Positions 1 to 7,649 of a DNA stretch of 37,458 nt are shown here, piece by piece. Below the pieces are notes generated by a model, which was not told the origin of the DNA, did not search any database, and saw only the letters and a list, made by a program, of their open reading frames with translations. Position 1 is the first letter of the stretch. Each line of letters opens with the position of its first letter. The DNA comes from JBBRNH01 sp038230415 (GTDB lineage Bacteria; Bacteroidota; Bacteroidia; Cytophagales; Spirosomataceae), in NCBI GenBank assembly GCA_038230415.1, contig JBBRNH010000055.1, positions 1 through 37,458 of the forward strand, given 5' to 3'. A program made the translations under genes and the position numbers.

Positions 1-627
1 AGTCCATCGGGTGTGCAGACGACGCAACCCGTAAACGCGGGTGGTTTTTGGTCGGCCAATGGGTCCATGTTCATCGGACGGCGGCTGGAGCCGTCCAAAG
101 TGGGCATTACGTTGACAACCAGCTTAGGACTCAGCCAGGCGGTTAGTTTCATCAATGACCAGCGGAATGAAACAAAAAATGCGAGCGTGGGTCAGGGTAT
201 CAGGCTGGAATCCAACGGCAACAGCAAGCTGGAATACGGCATCAGCGGCAACGTGACCTACCAGACCGCTGCGTATTCGCTGCTGTCAAAACAGAATGCG
301 GCCTTCTGGTCGCAGTACGCCACCGCCGATGTATTCTGGAAACTCCCGGCTCATTTCGTCCTCACCAGCGACTTGACCTACACCGCCACAACGGGTCGGG
401 CTGCGGGCTATAATCAGCGGTTTATGCTCTGGAATGTAGCCCTGGCGCGGCAGTTTTTCAAAGGCGATCAGGGTGAGTTGCGCCTGCAGGTTTTCGACAT
501 ACTGAATCAGAACCGCAGTCTGATACGGAACCCGACCGATACCTACATCGAAGACGGACAAAGCCGAATATTACGTCGGTATCTGTTGGTGAGCTTTGTG
601 TATAATCTGCGAACGTTTGGGATATAG
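1..627 (+). CDS. Outer membrane beta-barrel protein, C-terminal part (TonB-dependent receptor-like)
   Basis: The reading frame is open at the left window edge, so only about the last 208 residues are present. The visible part alternates aromatic and polar residues as in outer-membrane beta strands. It ends in a strand with an aromatic terminus (residues FVYNLRTFGI), as expected for insertion by the BAM machinery. The segment reading QVFDILNQNRS close to the end is typical of the outer membrane beta-barrel family of Bacteroidota, which resembles TonB-dependent receptors with an N-terminal carboxypeptidase-regulatory domain. The plug and N-terminal domains, if present, lie outside the window, so substrate and true length cannot be judged. 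The gene converges on lptB. Confidence 0.75.
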   Translation, partial: SPSGVQTTQPVNAGGFWSANGSMFIGRRLEPSKVGITLTTSLGLSQAVSFINDQRNETKNASVGQGIRLESNGNSKLEYGISGNVTYQTAAYSLLSKQNAAFWSQYATADVFWKLPAHFVLTSDLTYTATTGRAAGYNQRFMLWNVALARQFFKGDQGELRLQVFDILNQNRSLIRNPTDTYIEDGQSRILRRYLLVSFVYNLRTFGI

Positions 628-716
628 CGTTGCGCTCTTCCGTACCTCCGTAGTTAGTGCCGTTGAACGGGAAGCCCCTTGTATGGTCGGCATTTTTGGC
701 AGGTGCAACCATTGAG

Positions 717-737
717 TGGCTTTTTGATTGAAAGCCA
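717..737. terminator. Hairpin between convergent genes
   Basis: A perfect 7-bp inverted repeat (TGGCTTT / AAAGCCA, loop TTGATTG) lies just downstream of the lptB stop, in the 117-bp gap between two convergent genes. There is no long T-run after either arm. A terminator role is inferred from position only. Confidence 0.3.
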
Positions 738-744
738 GGTAAAA

Positions 745-1476
745 TCAGACCTTGCGCTTGAGTTCAAAGTGCTGACCGAGGTACAACCGCCGTACCTGTT
801 CGTCGTTGGCGAGGTCTTCGGCAGAGCCTTGTTTCAGGATTTTACCCTCGAACAACAGATACGCCCGGTCGGTGATCGAGAGGGTTTCGTTCACGTTGTG
901 GTCGGTGATGAGAATGCCGATATTTTTGAGTTTGAGCTTTGCCACGATGCTCTGAATATCCTCAACGGCAATGGGGTCAACGCCCGCAAACGGCTCGTCG
1001 AGCAAAATAAACTTGGGGTCAACGGCTAAGGCGCGGGCAATCTCCGTTCGCCGGCGTTCTCCGCCCGACAGCACCTTGCCCTTGCTCTTGCGAACGTGGG
1101 TCAGGCTGAACTCTTCCAGCAGCGATTCCACCTTTTCGCGCTGCTCTTTGCGGGGTAACTTAGTCATTTCCAGCACCGCCAGCACGTTTTCTTCGACGGT
1201 CAAATCCCGAAATACCGAGGCTTCCTGCGCCAGATAACCCACGCCGAGCCGGGCGCGTTTGTACATCGGCAGGTCGGTAATATCGAGGTCGTCCATAAAA
1301 ACGCGGCCACTGTTGGGCTTCACGAGGCCAACGGCCATGTAGAACGAGGTGGTTTTGCCCGCGCCGTTCGGCCCCAGCAGCCCCACAATCTCGCCCTGCG
1401 CCACCTGATACGACACGTCGTCGTTGACCAATCGTGCGCCGTATTTCTTCACTAAATGTTCGGTTCTGAGAATCAT
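745..1476 (-). CDS. lptB: LPS export ABC transporter ATP-binding protein LptB
   Basis: This 243-residue protein is the cytoplasmic ATPase of the LptB2FG complex, which extracts lipopolysaccharide from the inner membrane and drives it along the Lpt bridge. Visible motifs are Walker A GPNGAGKT (residues 35-42), a Q-loop in GYLAQEASVF, the ABC signature LSGGERRR, Walker B FILLDEPFAGVDP and the H-loop ITDHNV. Length and motif wording (GYLAQE, FAGVDPIAV) fit LptB rather than a generic ABC ATPase. Its start codon overlaps the stop codon of the upstream nuclease gene in an ATGA arrangement, so the two are probably translationally coupled. It is the last gene of a recJ - nuclease - lptB run. Confidence 0.95.
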   Translation of the reverse strand: MILRTEHLVKKYGARLVNDDVSYQVAQGEIVGLLGPNGAGKTTSFYMAVGLVKPNSGRVFMDDLDITDLPMYKRARLGVGYLAQEASVFRDLTVEENVLAVLEMTKLPRKEQREKVESLLEEFSLTHVRKSKGKVLSGGERRRTEIARALAVDPKFILLDEPFAGVDPIAVEDIQSIVAKLKLKNIGILITDHNVNETLSITDRAYLLFEGKILKQGSAEDLANDEQVRRLYLGQHFELKRKV

Positions 1477-2372
1477 GAATTGGAGCCGGAAGACAGCAGC
1501 CGCGCCTGTTTGACAAAATCAATTGACACGCCGGTGGATGTTGCAATCTGCTCATCAGAAAGCACACCCAACTGAATCAGTTTTTTGACCACACTGAATT
1601 GAAGCTCGTGCTGTGCTTCCTGCCGACCTTCTTGCCGGCCTTCCTGTAATCCGTCTTGTCTGCCTTCCCGCCAGCCCTCTTTCATGCCGGCAATGAGTCC
1701 TTTCCGCTCGCCCTGCATATAGCGAATGTCGGTTTCTAAATCGAGATGAATAGCCATGTTTTCGATTCGTTCAATGGTTAATTCCTGTAAATCACGCAAT
1801 CTGGATAAAATTTCGAGTTGCCGGAGAAACTTCTCCGCGTCTATTGGTTTCGGCGAAATAGCTACTAAACGCTGTAATACCCGATCAATTAATTCTTCGG
1901 GCGGGAGTGCGCCCCGATTGGCTAAAATTGCCAGCACTAATTCTTCTGGTTTGTCTGAATCCAGAAATTCAGTAAACGGGATGTCCGACAAGTTGTGAAC
2001 AAAAAATCGGAACTGCAAGTGAGTGTGGGCCAGTTCAGAGCGCATTCGTGCCTGCCCCGGCCCAATGTATAACACAAACTGTTTCACCGGGAGTTCGTAC
2101 CGCCGGACGAGCAAACCCGCGTATTCCAGCATCCGATACACCATGTCGCGCTCATCTTTAGTCTGAATCTCGATGTGCAGGATTTGCACCAATTTCCCGT
2201 CAGCATCAGTCACGATTTTGAGGAAATCGGGCCGCCGTTCGATGGTGCGATGCAAATCGTCGGGAACCTCGATGAGCCCCGCCGGCTCTGGAATACCGAG
2301 TACTTTTCGGGCCAGTGGCAAAATAATTTCCTCGATATTTTCCTTGAAAATCCGGTCGTAATCATGACTCAT
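1473..2372 (-). CDS. Rpn-type PD-(D/E)XK nuclease family protein
   Basis: A protein of about 299 residues that resembles the Rpn / YhgA-like family of transposase-derived PD-(D/E)XK nucleases, which promote recombination or act in defence. The N-terminus HDYDRIFKENI is typical of the Bacteroidota branch. Candidate catalytic elements are the Asp in RRPDFLKIV and the Glu/Gln in HIEIQTK. The C-terminal third holds a repetitive Gly/Arg/Gln/Glu tract (EGRQDGLQEGRQEGRQE) followed by a helix-rich tail. An upstream ATG at 2378 is also possible. I chose 2372 because it gives a TGATG overlap with the recJ stop and matches the family N-terminus. It overlaps genes on both sides, which is unusual for an accessory nuclease. 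Target and physiological role are unknown. Confidence 0.8.
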   Translation of the reverse strand: MSHDYDRIFKENIEEIILPLARKVLGIPEPAGLIEVPDDLHRTIERRPDFLKIVTDADGKLVQILHIEIQTKDERDMVYRMLEYAGLLVRRYELPVKQFVLYIGPGQARMRSELAHTHLQFRFFVHNLSDIPFTEFLDSDKPEELVLAILANRGALPPEELIDRVLQRLVAISPKPIDAEKFLRQLEILSRLRDLQELTIERIENMAIHLDLETDIRYMQGERKGLIAGMKEGWREGRQDGLQEGRQEGRQEAQHELQFSVVKKLIQLGVLSDEQIATSTGVSIDFVKQARLLSSGSNS

Positions 2373-4111
2373 CAGCATCTAATATCTTTCAGCGTCAATT
2401 GCAGCGTTACCGCGCCGTTGTAATGATTCTCTTCGATCTGATAGGCAATCGCAAACGAGTTGCTGTTGCAGATTTGGTCGAAAAACTGCGCCATGCTCCA
2501 GCCCAGCACCGTAAACTCGGCCCCCGAACCGGCTTGTTTGGCCGTAAATTTCAGGTGTTTTTCTTTCATAATGTGCGGCAGTCCCACCACCCGTATCCTG
2601 TCGGTCATAAACACGGGGGAGTTATTTTGCGGACCAAACGGCCCCATCTGTTTCAGAATCCGCATGAACTTTGCGTCTATCTCGCTGAAATCCAGCAGCA
2701 TATCAATCCCGATTAACGGGCTGAGGTGTTCGTCGGCTATTTTCCGGCTCACCACTTCTTCAAACCGGGCCTGAAACGCCGGTACGTTATCGGTTTCGAG
2801 GGTCATACCAGCGGCAAAGGTGTGGCCGCCAAACTGCACCAATAAATCGGCACATTCTTCAATGGCTTCGTAGAGGTCAAACCCCGGCACCGACCGCGCC
2901 GACCCGGCCACCTTATCGTTCGATTTGGTCAGAATTACCGTTGGCCGGTGGTACTGCTCGATGCACCGTGAGGCCACAATGCCAATCACGCCTTTGTGCC
3001 AGGTCGCGTCGTACAGCACCGTTGTTTTGGCCGTTTTCAGGGCTTCGCTGCGTCGAATCATGGCTAATGCCTGCTCGGTGATGCCAGTGTCATGCTCGCG
3101 CCGGCTGATGTTATGCTTGTTGATTGCCAGCGCAAACTCATCGGCTTCGGTGTCGGTCTCGGCCAGCAATAGCCGCACGGCTTCTTTGGCGTGTTTGATG
3201 CGTCCGGCGGCATTGATGCGCGGCCCCAGTCCAAACACCACGTTGGTGATGTCTAAATCATGCCTGAACCCGGCCACATTAATCAACGCTTTGAGGCCGG
3301 TACGCGGTTGAGCGTTAAGGATTTTTAAGCCGAAAGCGGCCATAATCCGGTTCTCGCCCGTGACCGGCACCAGATCACAGGCAATGCTGACGGCCACCAG
3401 ATCAAGGTAGGGATACAAGCGTTCGACAGCGATATTTTGCAACAGACAAAACGCGTGGAGGAGCTTGAAGCCCACCCCACAGCCGCTCAGTTCTTTGTAG
3501 GGATACTGACAGTCAGTGCGTTTGGGGTCTAAAACGGCAGCCGCATTGGGCAGGATGTCGCCGGGGCGGTGGTGGTCGCAGATGATAAAGTCAACACCGA
3601 GGTCGGTTGCTTTCTGGACTTTATCAACCGATTTAATACCGCAATCGAGGGCGATGATGAGCGAAAATCCGTTTTCTGCCGCCCATTCGATACCCGCGCC
3701 GGAGATGCCGTAGCCTTCGGTGTAGCGGTCAGGAATATAATAATCCAGCACCAAATCGGGGAAATGCTCGCGCAGAAAGCCATACACGAGCGCGACGGAG
3801 GTGGTGCCGTCCACGTCATAATCGCCGAAGATCAGAATTTTCTCCTGCCGTACAATCGCCATTTGCAACCGCAGCACGGCCCGGTGCATATCCTGCATCA
3901 GAAACGGGTCGTGGAGGTGTTCGATTTGGGGACGAAAATAAGACCGGGCTTCCTCAAACGTCTGCACCCCGCGCTGCACCAGCAGGGCCACCAGAAACGG
4001 GCTGATCTGCAACGTCTCGCTGAGGGTGGCGATGGCGGCCTGTTGCGGGGGCGAATCGGGTATGGGCAGTACAGACCAACGCTTGGGTTTATGTTCGGCT
4101 TGGGGAATCAT
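2372..4111 (-). CDS. recJ: Single-stranded-DNA-specific exonuclease RecJ
   Basis: A 579-residue 5'-3' single-strand exonuclease of the DHH phosphoesterase superfamily, acting in RecFOR recombination, mismatch repair and base-excision repair. Metal-binding motifs are in order: FGDYDVDGTTS (residues about 95-105), ALDCGIKS, and the DHH motif CDHHRPGD (about 178-184). The DHHA1 domain follows with the glycine-rich segment LVQFGGHTFAAGM, then an OB-like C-terminal domain. Length fits the family. It heads a minus-strand operon with the nuclease and lptB genes, with overlapping stop and start codons. The DUF2141 gene diverges 36 bp upstream, so the two share a very short promoter region. Confidence 0.95.
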   Translation of the reverse strand: MIPQAEHKPKRWSVLPIPDSPPQQAAIATLSETLQISPFLVALLVQRGVQTFEEARSYFRPQIEHLHDPFLMQDMHRAVLRLQMAIVRQEKILIFGDYDVDGTTSVALVYGFLREHFPDLVLDYYIPDRYTEGYGISGAGIEWAAENGFSLIIALDCGIKSVDKVQKATDLGVDFIICDHHRPGDILPNAAAVLDPKRTDCQYPYKELSGCGVGFKLLHAFCLLQNIAVERLYPYLDLVAVSIACDLVPVTGENRIMAAFGLKILNAQPRTGLKALINVAGFRHDLDITNVVFGLGPRINAAGRIKHAKEAVRLLLAETDTEADEFALAINKHNISRREHDTGITEQALAMIRRSEALKTAKTTVLYDATWHKGVIGIVASRCIEQYHRPTVILTKSNDKVAGSARSVPGFDLYEAIEECADLLVQFGGHTFAAGMTLETDNVPAFQARFEEVVSRKIADEHLSPLIGIDMLLDFSEIDAKFMRILKQMGPFGPQNNSPVFMTDRIRVVGLPHIMKEKHLKFTAKQAGSGAEFTVLGWSMAQFFDQICNSNSFAIAYQIEENHYNGAVTLQLTLKDIRC

Positions 4112-4129
4112 CCGGGAAAGATACTTTCG
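4100..4129 (+). promoter_or_regulatory. Possible promoter for the DUF2141 gene
   Basis: TACTTTCG at 4122-4129 matches the Bacteroidota -7 box TAnnTTTG at all but one position. A TTGG lies 18 bp upstream (4100-4103). The site precedes the ATG at 4148 and its upstream half overlaps the recJ 5' end. Sequence match only. Confidence 0.25.
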
Positions 4130-4147
4130 TTTCGCCGGAAACGTTTG

Positions 4148-4567
4148 ATGGGTATGCTACTTTTTCTGCTTGCGGCAACCCGTCTGTTTCTTTTTACAGC
4201 CCCCGAAAACCCCAAACTGACCGTTGATGTGCAGAATATTGGCAGTTCTAAAGGCACAATCCGGGTGGCCGTTTACCGCCCCTGCACGGGTTTCCCCGAA
4301 AAATGCACTCCGCTCGACACCCAGACCCTGCCCGCCCGCACCGGCACCGTTCGGGCCACGTTCAGCCTGCCGCCCGGCCCCTACGCCGTAGCCGTGTATC
4401 ACGATCAGAACGCGAACGGCAAATTAGACAAACGGCTGTTCGGCATCCCCAAAGAACCCTACGGCCTGAGCAACAATTTCCGCCCGAAACTATCGCCCCC
4501 GAAATTTGCCGATTGCCAGTTTGAGGTAATCCCCGACGGAAAACGGGTTGACATCCGGGTGGAGTGA
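4148..4567 (+). CDS. DUF2141 domain-containing protein
   Basis: A 139-residue protein with a hydrophobic N-terminus (MGMLLFLLAATRLFLF) that should act as a signal peptide, followed by one DUF2141 domain. The family hallmark is seen as AVYHDQNANGKLDKRLFGIP followed by EPYGLSNN. Function is unknown; DUF2141 proteins are small beta-rich exported proteins. The same frame stays open far upstream, antisense to recJ. That extension is rejected because recJ is clearly the real gene there and the ATG at 4148 directly precedes the signal peptide; the ATG at 4154 is an alternative. The gene diverges from recJ and is followed 52 bp later by a second Rpn-like nuclease gene. Confidence 0.8.
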   Translation: MGMLLFLLAATRLFLFTAPENPKLTVDVQNIGSSKGTIRVAVYRPCTGFPEKCTPLDTQTLPARTGTVRATFSLPPGPYAVAVYHDQNANGKLDKRLFGIPKEPYGLSNNFRPKLSPPKFADCQFEVIPDGKRVDIRVE

Positions 4568-4619
4568 CACGCGGGGAGCCCCAAAATCTGTACCTTCGGG
4601 TAAATTTTTACGCGCTCCC

Positions 4620-5459
4620 ATGCTCATCGCCAATCCAATCTACGACGCTGTTTTTAAGTATTTGCTCGAAGACACTGACATTGCCCGTAAACTATTGTCA
4701 GTCATTATCGGCGAAGAAATCGTTGAAATTGAGGTGAAGCCGCAGGAAAACACGGCCCTGTCGGAGCAATTGATTGTTCGTATTTTTCGGCTTGACTTTA
4801 AGGCCACCGTCCTCATGCAGACGGGCGAACGGCGGAAAATTCTGATTGAACTCCAGAAAGGAAAGCAATTGGTGGATATTATGCGTTTCCGTAAGTACCT
4901 CGGCAACAATTATTTGCGGGAAGATGATGTGCAGAACGACGACGGAAAGTTAGAAAAACAGGCATTACCCATCATTACAATTTATTTCTTGGGTTTTGTC
5001 CTGCAAAATGTAGGAACGGCGGTTCTGAAAGTAAACCGCGTTTACCGGGATGTGCTGACGAATGAGGAATTAACCGTGCGGGAAGAATTTGTCGAGAAAC
5101 TCACCCACGATTCATACATCATTCAGATACCCCGGCTACAAATCAAGATGCAGAACCGGCTCGAACGGCTGCTGATGTTTTTCAATCAGAAGTTCATTAC
5201 CGACGATGTACGATTGCTGAACGTGCCGACCGACTCGACCAACGACGACCTGATTCGGCGAATGACCGACCGTTTGGCAACAGCCGCCCTGAGTGCCGAG
5301 ATGCAGGAGAAATTGGCAATGGAAACCGGCTTCGACGCTGAATTAGAGAACTTTGCCCGCCGAAAAGCCGCCGAAGCCGATGCCCTGCGCGAGAAACTCG
5401 CAGCCGCCCAACACGAGATTGATGAATTAAAACGGCGATTAGGAGACAAAGAAAAATAA
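4620..5459 (+). CDS. Rpn-type PD-(D/E)XK nuclease family protein
   Basis: A 279-residue member of the PD-(D/E)XK nuclease family transposase group, recognised by the N-terminus NPIYDAVFKYLLED and by the nuclease core LDFKATV followed by IELQKGK, which supply the Asp and the Glu-x-Gln-Lys of the active site. The last roughly 45 residues are a charged helix likely to form a coiled coil (REKLAAAQHEIDELKRRLG). The frame is open upstream to 4548, but the ATG at 4620 matches the family start and avoids overlap with the DUF2141 gene. It is the second Rpn-like gene within 4 kb; the two proteins share little sequence, so they are not a recent duplication. Role is unknown: such proteins are linked to recombination and possibly anti-phage functions. 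Confidence 0.8.
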   Translation: MLIANPIYDAVFKYLLEDTDIARKLLSVIIGEEIVEIEVKPQENTALSEQLIVRIFRLDFKATVLMQTGERRKILIELQKGKQLVDIMRFRKYLGNNYLREDDVQNDDGKLEKQALPIITIYFLGFVLQNVGTAVLKVNRVYRDVLTNEELTVREEFVEKLTHDSYIIQIPRLQIKMQNRLERLLMFFNQKFITDDVRLLNVPTDSTNDDLIRRMTDRLATAALSAEMQEKLAMETGFDAELENFARRKAAEADALREKLAAAQHEIDELKRRLGDKEK

Positions 5460-5496
5460 GTCGTATTCTTGTGTGAAAATTTCACTACACAGAGAT

Positions 5497-6279
5497 ATGA
5501 AATTAACTTGGTTTAACGCAGTAAGAACGGTGCTTAAGGAAGCTGAGCGACCAATGCATTACGAAGAAATTACTGCTGAGGTAAAGAAAAAATATCGGGA
5601 AGAGGGTAACTGGGGTTCAACGCCCGAAAGAACTGTCAGTTATGTACTTACTACTTCTAAAAATAAAGGTGATGGTAAGCTGATTTTTAAAAAAGAGACA
5701 AAACCCGGTTTCTATAGTCTAAAGTCAGACGAAAGCAATCTGGACAATGTAAGTGCAGTTGCAGATGAGGAAGTGGCCGACTCATCTTTGAATATGCAAT
5801 TGGCAAAGCAGAATGCATACGAGCAAGTAAATGGTTCGATCAGTATCGTGAAAAGTTATGGCGTGTTTTGGAAACGTAGCGAAGTTGATTGGAATCTTAC
5901 CAGTGTGAACCTTTCTGGTAAACGCAGAAAAGACTGGTCAAAGGGAGAAAGTGTTGATTTTCGTCAGCAGATCGGCATATACATTTTGTACGATCATAGG
6001 GATGTGGTTTATGTTGGACAAACCAAAAAATCTCTTGGAAATCGTTTGAAAGCGCATTGTGAAGATAGGCACATGGGTCGGTGGAATCGTTTTTCATGGT
6101 TTGGTTTAAAGCCCGTTAGTGATGACGGAACACTTTTGGGTTTTCACCTGAATCCAGATTTAAAAGAAAAACATTTGACCAATGCACTTGAGGGAATATT
6201 GATTGAAGTTCTTCAAGCAGGAGGAAATAGGAGGGCAGGAGACGGGTTTTCAGCAATTGAGTTCATTCAATGCGAGTAA
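5497..6279 (+). CDS. HARE-HTH / GIY-YIG nuclease fusion protein
   Basis: A 260-residue protein with two recognisable domains. Residues about 4-72 resemble a HARE-HTH (HB1/ASXL/restriction-endonuclease) winged helix: WFNAVRTVLKEAERPMHYEE, then GSTPERTVSYVLTT and a closing GFYSL strand. Residues about 158-258 resemble a GIY-YIG nuclease: GIYILY, VYVGQT, an Arg in NRLKAH, a Glu in LEGILIE and a late Asn in GGNRR, so the catalytic set looks complete. HARE-HTH domains are proposed in the literature to sense modified DNA or chromatin, which suggests a targeted DNA endonuclease in defence or mobility; that role is inference. The gene is clearly AT-richer than its neighbours, suggesting recent acquisition. 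A GTG at 5473 is an alternative start, but the ATG at 5497 fits the domain edge. Confidence 0.75.
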   Translation: MKLTWFNAVRTVLKEAERPMHYEEITAEVKKKYREEGNWGSTPERTVSYVLTTSKNKGDGKLIFKKETKPGFYSLKSDESNLDNVSAVADEEVADSSLNMQLAKQNAYEQVNGSISIVKSYGVFWKRSEVDWNLTSVNLSGKRRKDWSKGESVDFRQQIGIYILYDHRDVVYVGQTKKSLGNRLKAHCEDRHMGRWNRFSWFGLKPVSDDGTLLGFHLNPDLKEKHLTNALEGILIEVLQAGGNRRAGDGFSAIEFIQCE

Positions 6280-6370
6280 GGTGTATACTCAGAGGAAATT
6301 CCAATGAGGTGACAATTTGCTTTTCTCCCCCCGAACCCCCACTTTCGCACCCACAAACCCAGAACCAACA

Positions 6371-6395
6371 AGCGGCACTCCACAGTGCCGCTTTT
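6371..6395 (+). terminator. Rho-independent terminator
   Basis: A perfect 9-bp GC-rich stem (AGCGGCACT / AGTGCCGCT) with loop CCAC is followed at once by TTTT. It lies about 90 bp after the GIY-YIG gene and before the sulfur operon, so it separates the two transcription units. Confidence 0.8.
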
Positions 6396-6437
6396 CAATG
6401 CTACATATTTCTATTAATTCGATAGAATTTAAACACT

Positions 6438-7556
6438 ATGAGTTTAGCTATCAATGACTCGCCCGGTTCAGCCCTTGCCGAACCGCCCACCGGCCAGCCA
6501 AACCTCGACCTCAACGGCCTGACCGTCAGGCTATCGGGCCGCAATTCTGTTCGGCAGGCCGACGCACTCCGGGCGGCTTTTCCGGCGGCTCAGGTGCTGG
6601 TTGATGATACCGACAGCAGCGCACCGAGATCGTTCGGGGGCTTTTCGTTGCCCACGTCAATCCGGGGGCTGTTTCGGCAACGGACGCGAACCGAAATTGC
6701 GATTCATGTTTTTTCGGCCCTGTCGCTGATGCTGGTGGGGCATTGGGTATTCAGTTATTTGAGTATCGAACGCATCACGCTCTTAGCCAGCCACGTTGAG
6801 ATACCGCCCGATATTTTCTACTTCATCATGGCTGGTTTTGTGGCCCAGATGATTGACGGAGCGTTGGGCATGGCCTACGGCGTAACGGCCACCACGTTTC
6901 TGACCAGTGTGGGTATCAGCCCGTTGTTTGCGACGGCATCGGTGCACAGTTCCGAGATTTTCACGTCGGGCGTGTCGGGGTATATGCACCTCAAATTCGG
7001 CAACGTCAACAGTAAACTTTTCAAAGCCGTGTTAATTCCGGGTGTGATTGGGGCTGCGGTGGGGGCTTTTCTGATCACGTATCTCGCTGATTTTGAGATC
7101 GTGGCAAAATACATGAGTCCCGGCATTTCGGTTTATACGGCTATTCTGGGCGTGTTGATTCTGCGGAAAGCCCTCACGAAACGTACCGAAAAACGGGCCA
7201 TCAAACGCATCGGTCTGCTGGCCTGGTTCGGTGGGTTTGTTGATGCCATTGGCGGGGGCGGCTGGGGGCCAATCGTGAACTCGACGCTGATTGCCGCCGG
7301 GCGGCACCCGCGCTACACGATTGGCTCGGTGAACCTGGCCGAATTTTTTGTCTCGTTTGCCAGTTCGTTAGTTTTCGCCCTGTTCGTCGGGCTGGGCAAT
7401 TACGGGTTCGTGATTCTCGGTCTGATTTTAGGCGGTATGATTGCTGCGCCGATTGCCGCCAGCCTGGCCCAACGGTTGCCCGTGAAGGCGATGATGGTGC
7501 TGGTCGGGATTGTGGTGATTACCGTAAGTTTGCGGAAACTGATTCTCTTTTTTTAG
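6438..7556 (+). CDS. TauE/SafE family sulfite/sulfur-anion exporter
   Basis: A 372-residue inner-membrane protein of the TauE/SafE (4-toluene sulfonate uptake / sulfite exporter) family. The first 85 or so residues are polar and look cytosolic. After them come about eight hydrophobic segments. The two family repeats show as GFVAQMIDGALGMAYGVT and GGFVDAIGGGGWGPI. The family moves sulfur-containing anions, and its position as first gene before metZ, cysH, cysD and cysN supports a role in sulfur assimilation, such as sulfite or sulfate handling; direction of transport cannot be told. The soluble N-terminal extension is not typical of minimal TauE proteins. The stop codon is the first base edge of a heptad-repeat hairpin leading to metZ. 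Confidence 0.85.
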   Translation: MSLAINDSPGSALAEPPTGQPNLDLNGLTVRLSGRNSVRQADALRAAFPAAQVLVDDTDSSAPRSFGGFSLPTSIRGLFRQRTRTEIAIHVFSALSLMLVGHWVFSYLSIERITLLASHVEIPPDIFYFIMAGFVAQMIDGALGMAYGVTATTFLTSVGISPLFATASVHSSEIFTSGVSGYMHLKFGNVNSKLFKAVLIPGVIGAAVGAFLITYLADFEIVAKYMSPGISVYTAILGVLILRKALTKRTEKRAIKRIGLLAWFGGFVDAIGGGGWGPIVNSTLIAAGRHPRYTIGSVNLAEFFVSFASSLVFALFVGLGNYGFVILGLILGGMIAAPIAASLAQRLPVKAMMVLVGIVVITVSLRKLILFF

Positions 7557-7640
7557 ACGAAAGACATCAAGACGCAAGAAGAAAGAGTTACAACTTTTTG
7601 CAGTCGCCGTCTTTCCTCTTGCATCCCAACATCTTTCGTC
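7556..7640. repeat. Heptad-built inverted repeat in the tauE-metZ spacer
   Basis: Two 31-bp arms (7556-7586 and 7610-7640) form a long imperfect hairpin that fills the spacer from the last base of the tauE stop to 9 bp before the metZ start. Each arm divides into units of 7, 8, 7 and 7 bases. Outer GACGAAAGA / TCTTTCGTC, GCAAGA / TCTTGC and GAAAGA / TCTTTC match exactly. Of the 31 positions 24 pair, and all 7 differences are transitions. Function unknown; see the findings for the family and the bias. Confidence 0.75.
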
Positions 7641-7649
7641 CCTTGATAT

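Noticed and set aside
3569..4147. Open frame on the plus strand running into the DUF2141 gene
   Set aside because: It is antisense to clearly coding recJ and has no recognisable protein features before the signal peptide at 4148.
1473..5459. The two Rpn-like genes as a recent duplication flanking recJ
   Set aside because: The proteins share only the general fold motifs, not extended sequence, and lie on opposite strands in different settings.
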